Source of the DNA: an uncultured Saprospiraceae bacterium
GTDB lineage: Bacteria > Bacteroidota > Bacteroidia > Chitinophagales > Saprospiraceae
Assembly (NCBI GenBank): GCA_905480595.1
Contig: CAJQQY010000229.1
Coordinates: 1-45,731 of the forward strand
DNA: 45,731 nucleotides
Reading direction: 5' to 3'
Positions 25,321-34,446 of the stretch are shown here, one piece after another. A program made the translations under genes and the position numbers. How positions within the stretch are numbered: the stretch's first letter is position 1; every line of letters begins with the position of its first letter. Under the pieces are notes generated by a model. It searched no databases. It saw only the letters and a program-made list of their open reading frames with translations, and was not told the DNA's origin.

Positions 25321-28300
25321 TCAATTCATTCTCTTTTCCATCAGCCGAACATAATCATTATTAAATCCAATGATCAATTTTTCACCTTGATTGATTTTTC
25401 GAATAACACGCACATCACCTCGGAATAAAAGCCCTGATTTTTTATTGGAAACTGATTCGAAATTTCCATTTCCATCGTTTAATAATACGCATCCATATTG
25501 ACTTTTGTAATTTCCAATTTCAGGTTTTACCTGTGAAAGATTCCCTCCTAACAATATATCTACATTTCCATCTGAGTTAATGTCAGTTGTCTCGATAGCA
25601 AAAATTGGAGACAATTGAGTAGAGTAGGGAAGGGAAGATTTTGTGAATTTTCCTTTTTGATCATTGAAGAAAATGCAAGTTGATAATTCTTCAATTTGAT
25701 AATGAAATGAATTTTCCAAAACATTTTTGTCGAAAATATCCTCTATCGTTTTCCCTTTGAAATCTTGATATTTAAGATATTTTCTTTTGATAAAAGGAAG
25801 TTGTTTTTCTAGGTCATGTTTTAGAGCAAGTGGATATTTTTTTCCATCAATTGACTTTACAAAAATGGGTTGAGTTGATCGACTACCACTAAAATCATGT
25901 GCATAGATTTGTAAGTTTTCTGTTTCATTTATTTTAAAAACAGAATTCAAACCCAAATTTCCTGCTACAAAATCAGGAAAACCATCATTGTTAAAATCAT
26001 CAATTTTTAAGCAATTCCAAAAACCAACGGTTTGGTCTAAAGTTTCTTTTTCCAAAAAAGTTCCTCCTTCATTTTTAAAAATATGAATCCCCGTCCATTC
26101 ACCTACCACAATTAGATCTTCATCATTATCTTGATCTACATCAAAAAATGCAGCATCATTTATCAAGCCAATTTCAATTAATTCAGGAGCGATTGCCGCA
26201 GTATTTTCTTTAAAATTTCCTTTTCCATCATTAATCAAAATCTGTCCACTTCTTGGTTTTCCTAATTGAAAAGCCTTGTATCCTTCTCCAACAAATAAAT
26301 CTAAATCACCATCTTGATCGATATCTGCTGAGGTAACACAAGTGGAATTTATTTTTTTTCGAGAAGGTAATTGTTGTTTGGAGTCGATGAAATTTCCTTG
26401 CCCATCATTAAAATAAAAACGATCCTTGAGATCCATCGAAGTACTTGAAAATTCTGATCCACCTGAACAAACAAACAAATCCAAATCACCATCACCATCT
26501 GCATCAAAAAATAAACAATCGGTGTCTTCCGATTTTTGATGAGTCTTAAAAATAGAATTACTGGAGGGCGAAAAATCTCCATTCTTTTTTTGAAAAAACA
26601 AAACTCCAGCCTGACCTTTTGCACCTCCTAAATAAATATCCTCCAAGCCATCACCATTTACATCTCCAATATCCAAGCATGGACCTTTGGTCGAACGCAT
26701 TGAAAATGCTAGATGATCTCGATCAAAATCTGAGTATGAATTTTCTTGATGTTTAAAATCAATTTTAGAATTAGAACTTTCAAAAATTGATGCGATTGTA
26801 TTTTCCATTTTTGAAAAAGGAACATTTTTGGTAGTTGATTTTTTTATTGTAAGAGTATTGTTGTAATTCCAATCGTTAATAGTTGTTTTGGTCAAGTCAG
26901 ACCATTGAATGACGATAGAATCAACTGGATTTTTATCATCAATTCCAAAAATTAAAGGAAATCCAACAGAAGATTGAAATCCTTTTTGAGGAATTAATTG
27001 TTGGGCCTGAACGCCTTTTTTTTGATAAACTAAAACTTTGCTACCTATGGCAAATACATTTTTCCGATCTCCTTCTAATTGGATTTTTATATATTTAAAA
27101 TCTGGATTTTCAGAAGTTGTATTTTCAAAAACAGAAGCGAATTCCATGATGTTATTTGTTACCAAATCATAATCTCCATCATTGTCAAAATCAGCATAAG
27201 CAGCCCCATTGGAAAATCCTTTTTCATCTAATCCCCAAGCGCTGGCCATTTCTTCAAACTGAAACTGAGTGTTTTCTCCTGTTGGATTTTTAAAAACATA
27301 ATTAGGAATTGGTTCTGAAGGAATAGCATCGATGAGTTTTTTAAAATCAACTTTTTTGCCTTGAACGATTTGTTTTACGGTCTCATCATTCGACGCAAAT
27401 TTTATATAGTCCAAATCAGTTAGGTCTTGATAAATACCATTCGCTACAAAAATATCTTTATAGCCATCCATGTCCATATCAAACATTAGCGCACCCCAAC
27501 TCCAATCTGTTGCAGCTACATTTGCCATCCGTGCGACTTCACTAAATGTATTATTTCCATTGTTCCATTGCAATGTATTTCGAGTAAATTGTTGGAAGTA
27601 ATCATGTTTTAGATTGTATTGAAATTTATTCCAATCCTCAAAAGTCGCCTTCGATTGGTATCTTCCAAAGTCTCGTGGCAACATATCTGTTACGAAAATT
27701 TCAGGATAAATATCATTATTTAAATCAGCCATATCTGCTCCCATTGAAGCAGAAGAAATTCCATTCATCATCGAAGTAAGTGATTCTTTGAAGGTTCCAT
27801 TTTTTTGATTGAGGTATAAATAATCTCTTTCAAAAAAATCATTGGAGACATAAATATCTTCGTAGCCATCTAAATTTACATCGCCAACAGTCACGCCCAA
27901 ACCAAAACCAATGATGCTTCCATAGATTCCGGCCGCTTCGCTAATGTCCATAAATGTATTGTTATCATTTCTGAAAAACTTATCGCCACCTTTTGGGTTT
28001 CGTGTTGTTCGTTCATTTTTTTGAAGGTTAAAACTACTGATCGGACGATAACTATTATTGAGTAAATACAAATCCAAATCTCCATCTTTATCAAAGTCAA
28101 AAAAGGCAGCATGAGTTGAATGTCCTGTATCATCCAATCCAAAAATCGCAGCAGACTCCGTAAAGTTTAATTGGCCATCTTGATCCAAACCATTATTGAT
28201 AAAGAGTTCATTTTGCTTATTATCGCCTTTCACATCTCCAGAATTGCAAACATAAATATCCAACCAACCATCACCGTTTACATCAGCAATAGCAACACCT

Positions 28301-28644
28301 GTTGACCATTTTTGCTTGCCACCAACATTGGCACTTTGGGTAATATTTTTAAATTTAAAATTTTGTTGATTGAGAAAAAGTTGATTTTCTTTTTGATTGG
28401 AGGTGAAGTAAATATCTTCGAAACCATCGTTGTTAAAATCTCCAACGCCGACTCCACCGCCGTTGTAAAAATTTCGATAAGTATAAATGTTGAATTCATT
28501 ATCGAAGGCTAAATCGTTGCGGAAATCAATTCCTGTTTCGGTTGGAGTTAATTTTTTAAATCGTTTTTGCCGAGTGGGGATTTCATTTTGACAACTCGCC
28601 AAAAATAAAATGATGAGGTAAAATATGATGATGTGTTTTATCAT
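25321..28644 (-). CDS. FG-GAP/VCBS-repeat CRTAC1 (ASPIC/UnbV) family lipoprotein
   Basis: A 1107-residue surface lipoprotein with lipobox FLASC (Cys18). Two blocks of calcium-binding FG-GAP/VCBS-type repeats (DFNNDGFEDIYF, DVNGDGWLDIYV, DFDKDGDLDLYL, DVNGDGLEDIYLGG and more) form beta-propellers. Between them, at about residues 540-600, is an ASPIC/UnbV-like segment (PVDSIVIQWSDL). In Bacteroidota such proteins are often encoded next to SusC/SusD pairs and are thought to bind carbohydrate or protein at the outer surface. Here it is downstream of susC-susD and a small lipoprotein, with hairpins in both gaps. It may therefore be expressed at lower level or separately. Exact ligand unknown. Confidence 0.88.
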   Translation of the reverse strand: MIKHIIIFYLIILFLASCQNEIPTRQKRFKKLTPTETGIDFRNDLAFDNEFNIYTYRNFYNGGGVGVGDFNNDGFEDIYFTSNQKENQLFLNQQNFKFKNITQSANVGGKQKWSTGVAIADVNGDGWLDIYVCNSGDVKGDNKQNELFINNGLDQDGQLNFTESAAIFGLDDTGHSTHAAFFDFDKDGDLDLYLLNNSYRPISSFNLQKNERTTRNPKGGDKFFRNDNNTFMDISEAAGIYGSIIGFGLGVTVGDVNLDGYEDIYVSNDFFERDYLYLNQKNGTFKESLTSMMNGISSASMGADMADLNNDIYPEIFVTDMLPRDFGRYQSKATFEDWNKFQYNLKHDYFQQFTRNTLQWNNGNNTFSEVARMANVAATDWSWGALMFDMDMDGYKDIFVANGIYQDLTDLDYIKFASNDETVKQIVQGKKVDFKKLIDAIPSEPIPNYVFKNPTGENTQFQFEEMASAWGLDEKGFSNGAAYADFDNDGDYDLVTNNIMEFASVFENTTSENPDFKYIKIQLEGDRKNVFAIGSKVLVYQKKGVQAQQLIPQKGFQSSVGFPLIFGIDDKNPVDSIVIQWSDLTKTTINDWNYNNTLTIKKSTTKNVPFSKMENTIASIFESSNSKIDFKHQENSYSDFDRDHLAFSMRSTKGPCLDIGDVNGDGLEDIYLGGAKGQAGVLFFQKKNGDFSPSSNSIFKTHQKSEDTDCLFFDADGDGDLDLFVCSGGSEFSSTSMDLKDRFYFNDGQGNFIDSKQQLPSRKKINSTCVTSADIDQDGDLDLFVGEGYKAFQLGKPRSGQILINDGKGNFKENTAAIAPELIEIGLINDAAFFDVDQDNDEDLIVVGEWTGIHIFKNEGGTFLEKETLDQTVGFWNCLKIDDFNNDGFPDFVAGNLGLNSVFKINETENLQIYAHDFSGSRSTQPIFVKSIDGKKYPLALKHDLEKQLPFIKRKYLKYQDFKGKTIEDIFDKNVLENSFHYQIEELSTCIFFNDQKGKFTKSSLPYSTQLSPIFAIETTDINSDGNVDILLGGNLSQVKPEIGNYKSQYGCVLLNDGNGNFESVSNKKSGLLFRGDVRVIRKINQGEKLIIGFNNDYVRLMEKRMN

Positions 28645-28658
28645 AGAAAAACTTTTTT

Positions 28659-28689
28659 ATCATCGACTGGCTGGAAGCAAGTCGATGAT
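28659..28689. other. Intercistronic hairpin
   Basis: ATCATCGACT (28659-28668) pairs perfectly with AGTCGATGAT (28680-28689) over 10 bases. It sits in the 49-base gap between the small lipoprotein gene and the CRTAC1 gene. There is no T-tract on the minus strand, so RNA processing or stability is likelier than termination. Confidence 0.5.
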
Positions 28690-28693
28690 GTTG

Positions 28694-29260
28694 TCAAAAT
28701 TGATCGGTCATGTCTAAAAATTCACCACCCACCATTTTTTGATTTTTTAAAAAAATACGAAGCCGACGATTTCCTGTAAATACAACATATGCTTTTCCAT
28801 ATTTTTCATGATCGAATTCTTCCATGGTCAGGTTAAATTCTTTTTCCAAATAGGATTTTATTTCAGGAATAATTTCTTTTGAATAGACCTGCTTATTCCA
28901 TTTTGAAAAACCGGTATGATAAAATTCAAAATCTAGTTTGTTAATTTTTTCAGATTCATACTGAGGGTAGAAGTTCATTTGATATTGATTTTCTTTCCAA
29001 GTAATTCTTTGACCTACTTGAAGAGGTGTGCCGCTATCAAAGATATCTCCAGCTTGATTATATTTTTGGCAATGATCAAAAAAATCTTCTTTGGTCATTC
29101 CAAAACGAATACCTAGTGTGAGCGAATCTTCTTGGATACCTGATGTACTAGCTGTAGCTAACATTGTTTGATATTTTCCCTTTTTACAAGAAGTCAAACA
29201 AAGAAAGAAAAAAGAAATACTCAAAAGGAGGAAGTATTTTTCTTTTTTTAAAATGGTCAT
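28694..29260 (-). CDS. Small lipoprotein of unknown function
   Basis: I start this at ATG 29260 (MTILKKEKYFLLL), not 29305, because the signal peptide begins there. This gives 188 residues with lipobox CLTSC, lipidated Cys25. The mature part has GIRFGMTKEDFFDHCQK, a phrase seen in small Bacteroidota lipoproteins of unknown role, and a charged alpha/beta body with conserved-looking YVVFTGNRRLRIFL. It lies between the hairpin that ends susD and the CRTAC1 gene. It may be part of the uptake locus, but I see no carbohydrate-binding feature in it. Confidence 0.7.
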   Translation of the reverse strand: MTILKKEKYFLLLSISFFFLCLTSCKKGKYQTMLATASTSGIQEDSLTLGIRFGMTKEDFFDHCQKYNQAGDIFDSGTPLQVGQRITWKENQYQMNFYPQYESEKINKLDFEFYHTGFSKWNKQVYSKEIIPEIKSYLEKEFNLTMEEFDHEKYGKAYVVFTGNRRLRIFLKNQKMVGGEFLDMTDQF

Positions 29261-29316
29261 ATCTGTAATTTTGTTTTTTCTCAAAATAAAATACCTGAGA
29301 ACCAATATAAAAAAGA

Positions 29317-29350
29317 ATCCCGAATTTTTGATTTATCAAAAATTCGGGAT
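29317..29350 (-). terminator. Terminator after susD
   Basis: A perfect 15-base stem (ATCCCGAATTTTTGA / TCAAAAATTCGGGAT) with loop TTTA is followed on the minus strand by TCTTTTTT. It ends the susC-susD transcript 25 bases after the susD stop and would insulate the two lipoprotein genes downstream. Confidence 0.9.
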
Positions 29351-29374
29351 TATGTATTTATTTATTCAATAAAA

Positions 29375-30916
29375 TTAGTAACAAGGATTTTGTACCAAGT
29401 TTGGATTTGCATCAATTTGACCTTGTGGAATTGGCCAAAGTGAAACACAATTTATATCAGTCATCTCTTTTTCCCACCATGCATCGCCGTATTTTCCAAA
29501 TCTAATTAGGTCAGTTCTTCGTTGTCCTTCGATGTATAATTCTTTAGCTTTTTCTGCTAAGATTACATCTTCGTTAATTGTCATCAATGGATCTAAGTTT
29601 GCTCGATTTCGAACAAGATTAAGATAATCAACAGCATCCGGTTGATTTAATCTCCATTGCGTTTCTGCTTTCATTTGTAAAATTTCCGCATATCTGAAGA
29701 TAGGGTAATCGGCACTATTATCAGCGTCAATACCTTCTTCGATTTCAAATTTCCCAAGACGTGCACCAGCTTGACGCAATGCTCTCGGTTCCAATTCGTT
29801 GATAGCAGGAGTTAAGTTTAACCCTGGTCCATCAGTATCAAATGCGCCTGCGGGATTAGTTGGATCAAATGGTTCGTATAATGGATCAGTCAATTGAGTA
29901 ACTCCATCTGGTCCATATTGAGGACCTGCCAATAATCCATTTCTTCGATCATCATCATCTTCAAATGAATTGTAGAATTCCTCCAATGCACAGATTCCAT
30001 TCCATGGAGTTGCCTGTAAACTAAATTTCTCTTGGTGCTGATAATGCAAAGAAAAATAATGCAACGTCAATCCTGTAGCAAATACATCATCGTAAGGAAC
30101 AGCCAAAATTGCTTCCGGTGAACCACTTGCATCTACTTTGAAATTGTCAAAATAACTTGGTGCTAAATCGTATTTGTTCGCATCAATAATTTGATTTAAA
30201 ACATCATCCGCTTTTTGCCATTGAGCAGTTCCTGTGTAAACTTCAGCATTCAAATATAATTTTGCCAAAGTAGTTAATGCTGCATATTTTGTCATCCGAC
30301 CATAAGTAACTGCGCCAACTTCTTCCGTTAACAAAGGAGCTACTTCCAATAATTCAGCTTCGATAAAGTCATACACTTCTTGGCGGGTATTAGGAGTTGG
30401 TAAATATCCATCAGGTACATCGAATTCTGTTTCGATCGGAATATTTCCAAACAAGTCAACGCCCCACCAGTAATAAAAAGCACGTAATGCTCTCAATTCT
30501 GCGATGGCGTTATCTGCTAAATCCCCACCTGATAATTCAAATTGGAAAATTAACTGATTACAAATATTGACACCGTTAAAAATAAATCCCCACATATTAT
30601 CTACATAAATTTCGTTAGTAGTCCATTCATGTCTGTGAAGTCGTTGCCATCTTCCTCCATCTAACCAATCGCCACCTCTAGTTGGTACGGCAAAAAGGTC
30701 AGTAGAAACATCTAAAGAAGGCATAGAATATTGAGCACCATATTGATACAAGATGGTATAACTTGTTCCAAATGCTCTCAATAAATTCTCTTCTGTATCG
30801 AAAAAAGTATCTCCTGTCAAATCACTATAAACCTCTTCATCCAAATTTGTACAAGAGAAGGTAGTTGCTAAAACGCAACCAAGCAAAAGAATATATATGC
30901 GTTTAAAATTTTTCAT
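29375..30916 (-). CDS. susD: SusD/RagB family glycan-binding lipoprotein
   Basis: A 513-residue surface lipoprotein that forms the lid of the SusC transporter and binds the glycan before import. The lipobox is TTFSC (Cys22), and the mature start is TNLDEEVYSDLTGDTFFDTEENLLRAFG. Typical SusD helical-TPR regions follow (ELRALRAFYYWWGVDLFGNIPI, YDFIEAELLEVAPLL, YGRMTKYAALTTLAKLYLNAEVY), and the family ending YIEGQRRTDLIRFGKY, then LWPIPQGQIDANPNLVQN. It follows susC by 75 bases on the same strand. Neighbouring GH13 and starch-binding genes make an alpha-glucan the likely ligand. Confidence 0.95.
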   Translation of the reverse strand: MKNFKRIYILLLGCVLATTFSCTNLDEEVYSDLTGDTFFDTEENLLRAFGTSYTILYQYGAQYSMPSLDVSTDLFAVPTRGGDWLDGGRWQRLHRHEWTTNEIYVDNMWGFIFNGVNICNQLIFQFELSGGDLADNAIAELRALRAFYYWWGVDLFGNIPIETEFDVPDGYLPTPNTRQEVYDFIEAELLEVAPLLTEEVGAVTYGRMTKYAALTTLAKLYLNAEVYTGTAQWQKADDVLNQIIDANKYDLAPSYFDNFKVDASGSPEAILAVPYDDVFATGLTLHYFSLHYQHQEKFSLQATPWNGICALEEFYNSFEDDDDRRNGLLAGPQYGPDGVTQLTDPLYEPFDPTNPAGAFDTDGPGLNLTPAINELEPRALRQAGARLGKFEIEEGIDADNSADYPIFRYAEILQMKAETQWRLNQPDAVDYLNLVRNRANLDPLMTINEDVILAEKAKELYIEGQRRTDLIRFGKYGDAWWEKEMTDINCVSLWPIPQGQIDANPNLVQNPCY

Positions 30917-30991
30917 AATTAAAATTTAAAATTGTTTCCGTTTTAATTTTTTATAAAAAACTAAGACGAGTACAATGATTGAGTGATGATT

Positions 30992-33964
30992 TTAGAATCC
31001 TAAATTTAATCCAAAGGTGAATGAACGAGTTGTTAAATAAGTACTTCTTCGTTCAATTCCTGGAGCTAATGGATCACCAAATCCATCTCCATCTGGATCA
31101 TCAATAAATCTAACTTCAGGATCAATTCCTGTATAGTTTGTAAATGTAGCTAAGTTTTGTCCAGAAATATACAACCTAACTTTTGAAAAATAAAACTCAT
31201 CTGGCAAACTAAAATTATAACCTAGAGTAGCATTGTCAATTTTTACAAATGAAGCATCCTCCACATATCGGTCACTAAATACGGCAAACTGTGTAGCATC
31301 TTTATTATCCAATGCTGAAGCCAATCCGTTTAACTCAGAAATGTTGACAGGTGTCTCATAATACAATCGGTTGGTGTTAACCAAATCATGACCAAATACT
31401 CCACGTAAGAAGATATTGAAGTCAAAGTTTTTATAAGTAAAAGTATTGTTAATCCCCAACTGATATTTTGGTAAACCATTTCCAATGTAGGTTCGATCGT
31501 TTACAGGGTCGAAACCAGCGATCGTATCAATGTCTCCATTGTGTATCCATTCTCCATTCTCATCTAAACCAATATATTCAGCTCCGAAGATACCTCCGAT
31601 TGGTTGTCCTTCTTCGATTCTTACCATGGTTTCTCCTGAAAAGTTAGGAGCTCCTAAACCTGCTAAGTCTCTAAATGATCCTGATAAAACTGACTCGTCA
31701 GAAATCTTTAATAGCTTAGTGTCAAAGAATCTCGTGAAAGCAATATTTGGTTTCCAGCTGAAATTTTCTTTTTGAACACCACTATATCCAATAGTCAATT
31801 CTAGACCTGAACCTTCCATTTCTACCAAGTTCAAAAAGGTAGTTGGATAAAGATTCGGCGGAGAAGGGACTGAAAAATCTAAGATCAAATCTGCAGTCTT
31901 CGTTCGGTAGTAATCAACAGAACCGGTCAATAAATAATCAAACATAGCAAAGTCTAAACCGAGATTAGTTTCTGTTTTTGTTTCCCATTTCAAATTAGGG
32001 TTAGGGTTAGAGACTGGGCCATATGCTTGAATGTATTCTCCATTATTATAAAATGACTGACCAGTTGGGCCGAATCGGAAAACAGAGATTAATGGATTCC
32101 CTGGAGTGTTTCCAGTAACTCCATAACCAGCTCTAAGTTTTAATCGGTCTACATTTTTGATCGGTAGTAATTTTGCCACATTTATACCAGCACTTGCCCC
32201 TGGGAAATTTCCCCAAGCATTATTAGCACCAAATCGAGAATCACCTTCTCTTCTTAAACTTGCTGATAAAAAGTAAGTATCGTCATAGTTAAAGTTAACT
32301 CTTCCAAAAAATGCAATCGTTCTAATTCTTTGTTTGAAAGAATAAACATTTCCATTTCCATTTTTTATATCATCGGCAGCACCTAAATTATTATAAGTGA
32401 AGTCATCTGATAAAAATCCACCAGCAGAACCACCAAAACCTTCTTTGATATTTTGTTGATAAGAATAACCTGCTAAGAATTTCATTTCAGTTTTTCCAGT
32501 TTCTAATTGATAGTTCAAAGTAGATTCAAAAAGATTACTCACCCGTTCCTCAGTTTGTCTGCTGGCAAAACCTCTGTCGTCACCTTTTGATCCAAATCTC
32601 CAAAAACTCTCTTTTGAAATGTATAAACCTCTAAATTCATTTTCACGAGTTTGAGCAAATTGAACCGTTCCAAAAAGACCAGGAAGGATGTCTAATTTTG
32701 CACGAACACTACCCAACATTCTCTTTTTGGTTTCGTCATTTAAGTTTTGTTCCAAAATGGCAACAGGATTAAAGAAGCCAAAAATTTCTCCTTGGAAATA
32801 ACCTCCCCAATTTTGTGCAAGCGCCGAAGTATCTTGAATAGAAGCAGTAGGGTTAAAAGTTACTGCGGTTCCAAATGCATCATTAAATCCTTTTTCTTCC
32901 TCTCTAAAAGTAGTCGATAATTCAGAAGAAATAGTCAATCTACCTTTTAAAGCTTTTTGTTCAATATTGATTCTTGCGTTGAGTTGTTCGTAAGTTGTAG
33001 CGATTCCTACTCCTTGTCCATTTCTATAATTAAGAGACATTCGGTAAGTCGTTTTATCAGTTCCACCAGAAAGCGAAACTCCATTTACGTGAGTAAAAGC
33101 AGTTCTCGTAATTTCATCAAACCAATCAGTATCACTTCCAAAATCACGTACAGAAGGATTAGAATCTTTGAAAGATAAATATTCATCTCTATTTAAAACA
33201 TCTAATTTTCTATCTACATTTTCGGTAGTAACAAAGCCTTCGTATTCTACTGTTGCTTTTCCTTTTACACCTTTTTTTGTAGTAATTAAAATTACCCCGC
33301 TTGATGCACGAGTACCATAAATAGCAGCAGCGGATGCATCCTTAAGTATGTCAAAAGTCTCAATATCACGAGGGTCAACACTCGAAAGTGAAGCCCCAAT
33401 CACACCATCAATAACAATTAAAGGCTCTGTGTTTCCTCCAAAAGTAGATAATCCTCTCAAACGAATATTAACATTTGCATTTGGATTTCCTCCTGGTCTT
33501 GAAACAGAAAGTCCAGCTACTTTACCTTGTAATAATTGCATCGGATCAGTAACATTCCCTTGATTAAAGTCCTTACTGCTAATGCTAGTAATCGCACTTG
33601 TTACCTCTTTGGTTTTTTGAGTACCATAACCAACTACTACCACTTCGTCCATAAGATTACCTGTGGTCATTTTGATAAGGAGGCCATCAGAAGTGATTTC
33701 AACCGTTTGTTGAGTATAACCTGTGTAAGAAATAATTAAGGATGTAGTCTCTGAAGAAACGGTAAGTGAAAATTTTCCATCAATGTCGGTAGTCGTTCCG
33801 TTGGATGGATTATCGGAACTTTGGACGGTAGCACCAATGAGCGTTTCATTGGAATCTTCATCGATAACGGTACCTGTTATAGTTCTTTGAGCAACGCTTG
33901 AACTAATCAAAAAACAAGTTCCTAAAAGGATGAAAAAAGATCTTAGTAGTAATGTTTTTTTCAT
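30992..33964 (-). CDS. susC: SusC/RagA family TonB-dependent outer-membrane transporter
   Basis: The 990-residue barrel imports oligosaccharides across the outer membrane, driven by TonB. A signal peptide ends SSVAQ (about 25). An N-terminal carboxypeptidase-regulatory-like domain (TITGTVIDEDSNETLIGATV) and the SusC-type sequence LMDEVVVVGYGTQKTKEVTSA lead into the plug (about 115-230; LRGLSTFGGNTEPLIVIDGV, DILKDASAAAIYGTRASSGV). The rest is a 22-strand barrel ending in RSFTFGLNLGF. It is the first gene of the minus-strand unit with a good promoter and an operator-like palindrome at the start site. Confidence 0.95.
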   Translation of the reverse strand: MKKTLLLRSFFILLGTCFLISSSVAQRTITGTVIDEDSNETLIGATVQSSDNPSNGTTTDIDGKFSLTVSSETTSLIISYTGYTQQTVEITSDGLLIKMTTGNLMDEVVVVGYGTQKTKEVTSAITSISSKDFNQGNVTDPMQLLQGKVAGLSVSRPGGNPNANVNIRLRGLSTFGGNTEPLIVIDGVIGASLSSVDPRDIETFDILKDASAAAIYGTRASSGVILITTKKGVKGKATVEYEGFVTTENVDRKLDVLNRDEYLSFKDSNPSVRDFGSDTDWFDEITRTAFTHVNGVSLSGGTDKTTYRMSLNYRNGQGVGIATTYEQLNARINIEQKALKGRLTISSELSTTFREEEKGFNDAFGTAVTFNPTASIQDTSALAQNWGGYFQGEIFGFFNPVAILEQNLNDETKKRMLGSVRAKLDILPGLFGTVQFAQTRENEFRGLYISKESFWRFGSKGDDRGFASRQTEERVSNLFESTLNYQLETGKTEMKFLAGYSYQQNIKEGFGGSAGGFLSDDFTYNNLGAADDIKNGNGNVYSFKQRIRTIAFFGRVNFNYDDTYFLSASLRREGDSRFGANNAWGNFPGASAGINVAKLLPIKNVDRLKLRAGYGVTGNTPGNPLISVFRFGPTGQSFYNNGEYIQAYGPVSNPNPNLKWETKTETNLGLDFAMFDYLLTGSVDYYRTKTADLILDFSVPSPPNLYPTTFLNLVEMEGSGLELTIGYSGVQKENFSWKPNIAFTRFFDTKLLKISDESVLSGSFRDLAGLGAPNFSGETMVRIEEGQPIGGIFGAEYIGLDENGEWIHNGDIDTIAGFDPVNDRTYIGNGLPKYQLGINNTFTYKNFDFNIFLRGVFGHDLVNTNRLYYETPVNISELNGLASALDNKDATQFAVFSDRYVEDASFVKIDNATLGYNFSLPDEFYFSKVRLYISGQNLATFTNYTGIDPEVRFIDDPDGDGFGDPLAPGIERRSTYLTTRSFTFGLNLGF

Positions 33965-33987
33965 AAAATATAGTAAAGTTGATTTAA

Positions 33988-34003
33988 TGTGTCATATTGA
34001 CAT
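33988..34003. promoter_or_regulatory. Operator-like site A at the susC start site
   Basis: TGTGTCATATTGACAT, an imperfect palindrome of form TGTGTC-N5-GACAY, lies 7 bases downstream of the susC -7 box, where bound protein would block transcription. Same motif as sites B, C and D. Confidence 0.65.
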
Positions 34004-34010
34004 TATGTAC

Positions 34011-34039
34011 CAAAGGTAAAAATTTTTATAATAATGCAA
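34011..34039 (-). promoter_or_regulatory. susC promoter
   Basis: On the minus strand TTG (34039-34037), an 18-base spacer, then TACCTTTG (34018-34011), an exact match to TAnnTTTG. Transcription should begin near 34003, about 40 bases before the ATG. Confidence 0.7.
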
Positions 34040-34074
34040 ATACGAAATATTATTATTTTTTAAAATAAATTTAA

Positions 34075-34227
34075 AAAAGAGGTTGGGAATATATTCCGTT
34101 TGGAAATTATTATGATGAGGTCGGATTAAAAATTAGTTTCAACAAAGGCGATTTAATCTTGTGTTGCAAAACCATGTCAACCAAAGAGACGAAAATGATA
34201 AATAAGATTCTATCTTTAGAAGAATAG
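34075..34227 (+). pseudogene. Possible remnant of a lost gene (50 codons)
   Basis: The frame from just after a stop at 34072 to TAG at 34225 reads as natural-looking protein (RGWEYIPFGNYYDEVGLK, ISFNKGDLILCC, ETKMINKILSLEE). There is no start codon before the first third. It lies between two divergent genes of the sugar locus. It could be the C-terminal stub of a deleted gene or a chance open frame. I do not recognise the family. Confidence 0.3.
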
Positions 34228-34360
34228 TTCATATACAAATATGATAAATTATAAAACCCTCCGAAGATTACTATTTTTTTATAAAAAGATATCCTAAATA
34301 ATAATTAACGGACAAAATAAATATGATTTTTTTCTAAGATTTGAAAATATTCTTATACAT

Positions 34361-34394
34361 TGTGTCACATTAACACGTTGTGTCGTCTTGACAC
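34361..34394. promoter_or_regulatory. Operator-like sites B and C upstream of the SusE/F-like gene
   Basis: Site B, TGTGTCACATTAACAC (34361-34376), and site C, TGTGTCGTCTTGACAC (34379-34394), are 18 bases apart. Site C has 7-base perfect arms TTGTGTC/GACACAA. The pair lies inside a larger 12-base inverted repeat, TACATTGTGTCA (34356-34367) and TGACACAATGTA (34389-34400). I could not place a consensus promoter with confidence here. Confidence 0.65.
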
Positions 34395-34446
34395 AATGTA
34401 AAAAAATCAATTTCAACCATTTTTAATAATCTAAACTAGTATAGAA

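Larger units (their letters stand above)
33965..34446. other. Divergent control region between susC and the SusE/F-like gene
   Basis: This 482-base gap carries the susC promoter, one operator-like site on the susC side and two on the other side (described separately). The middle part has an open 50-codon frame (34075-34227) that may be a decayed gene. The flanks are otherwise AT-rich and featureless. Confidence 0.8.
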
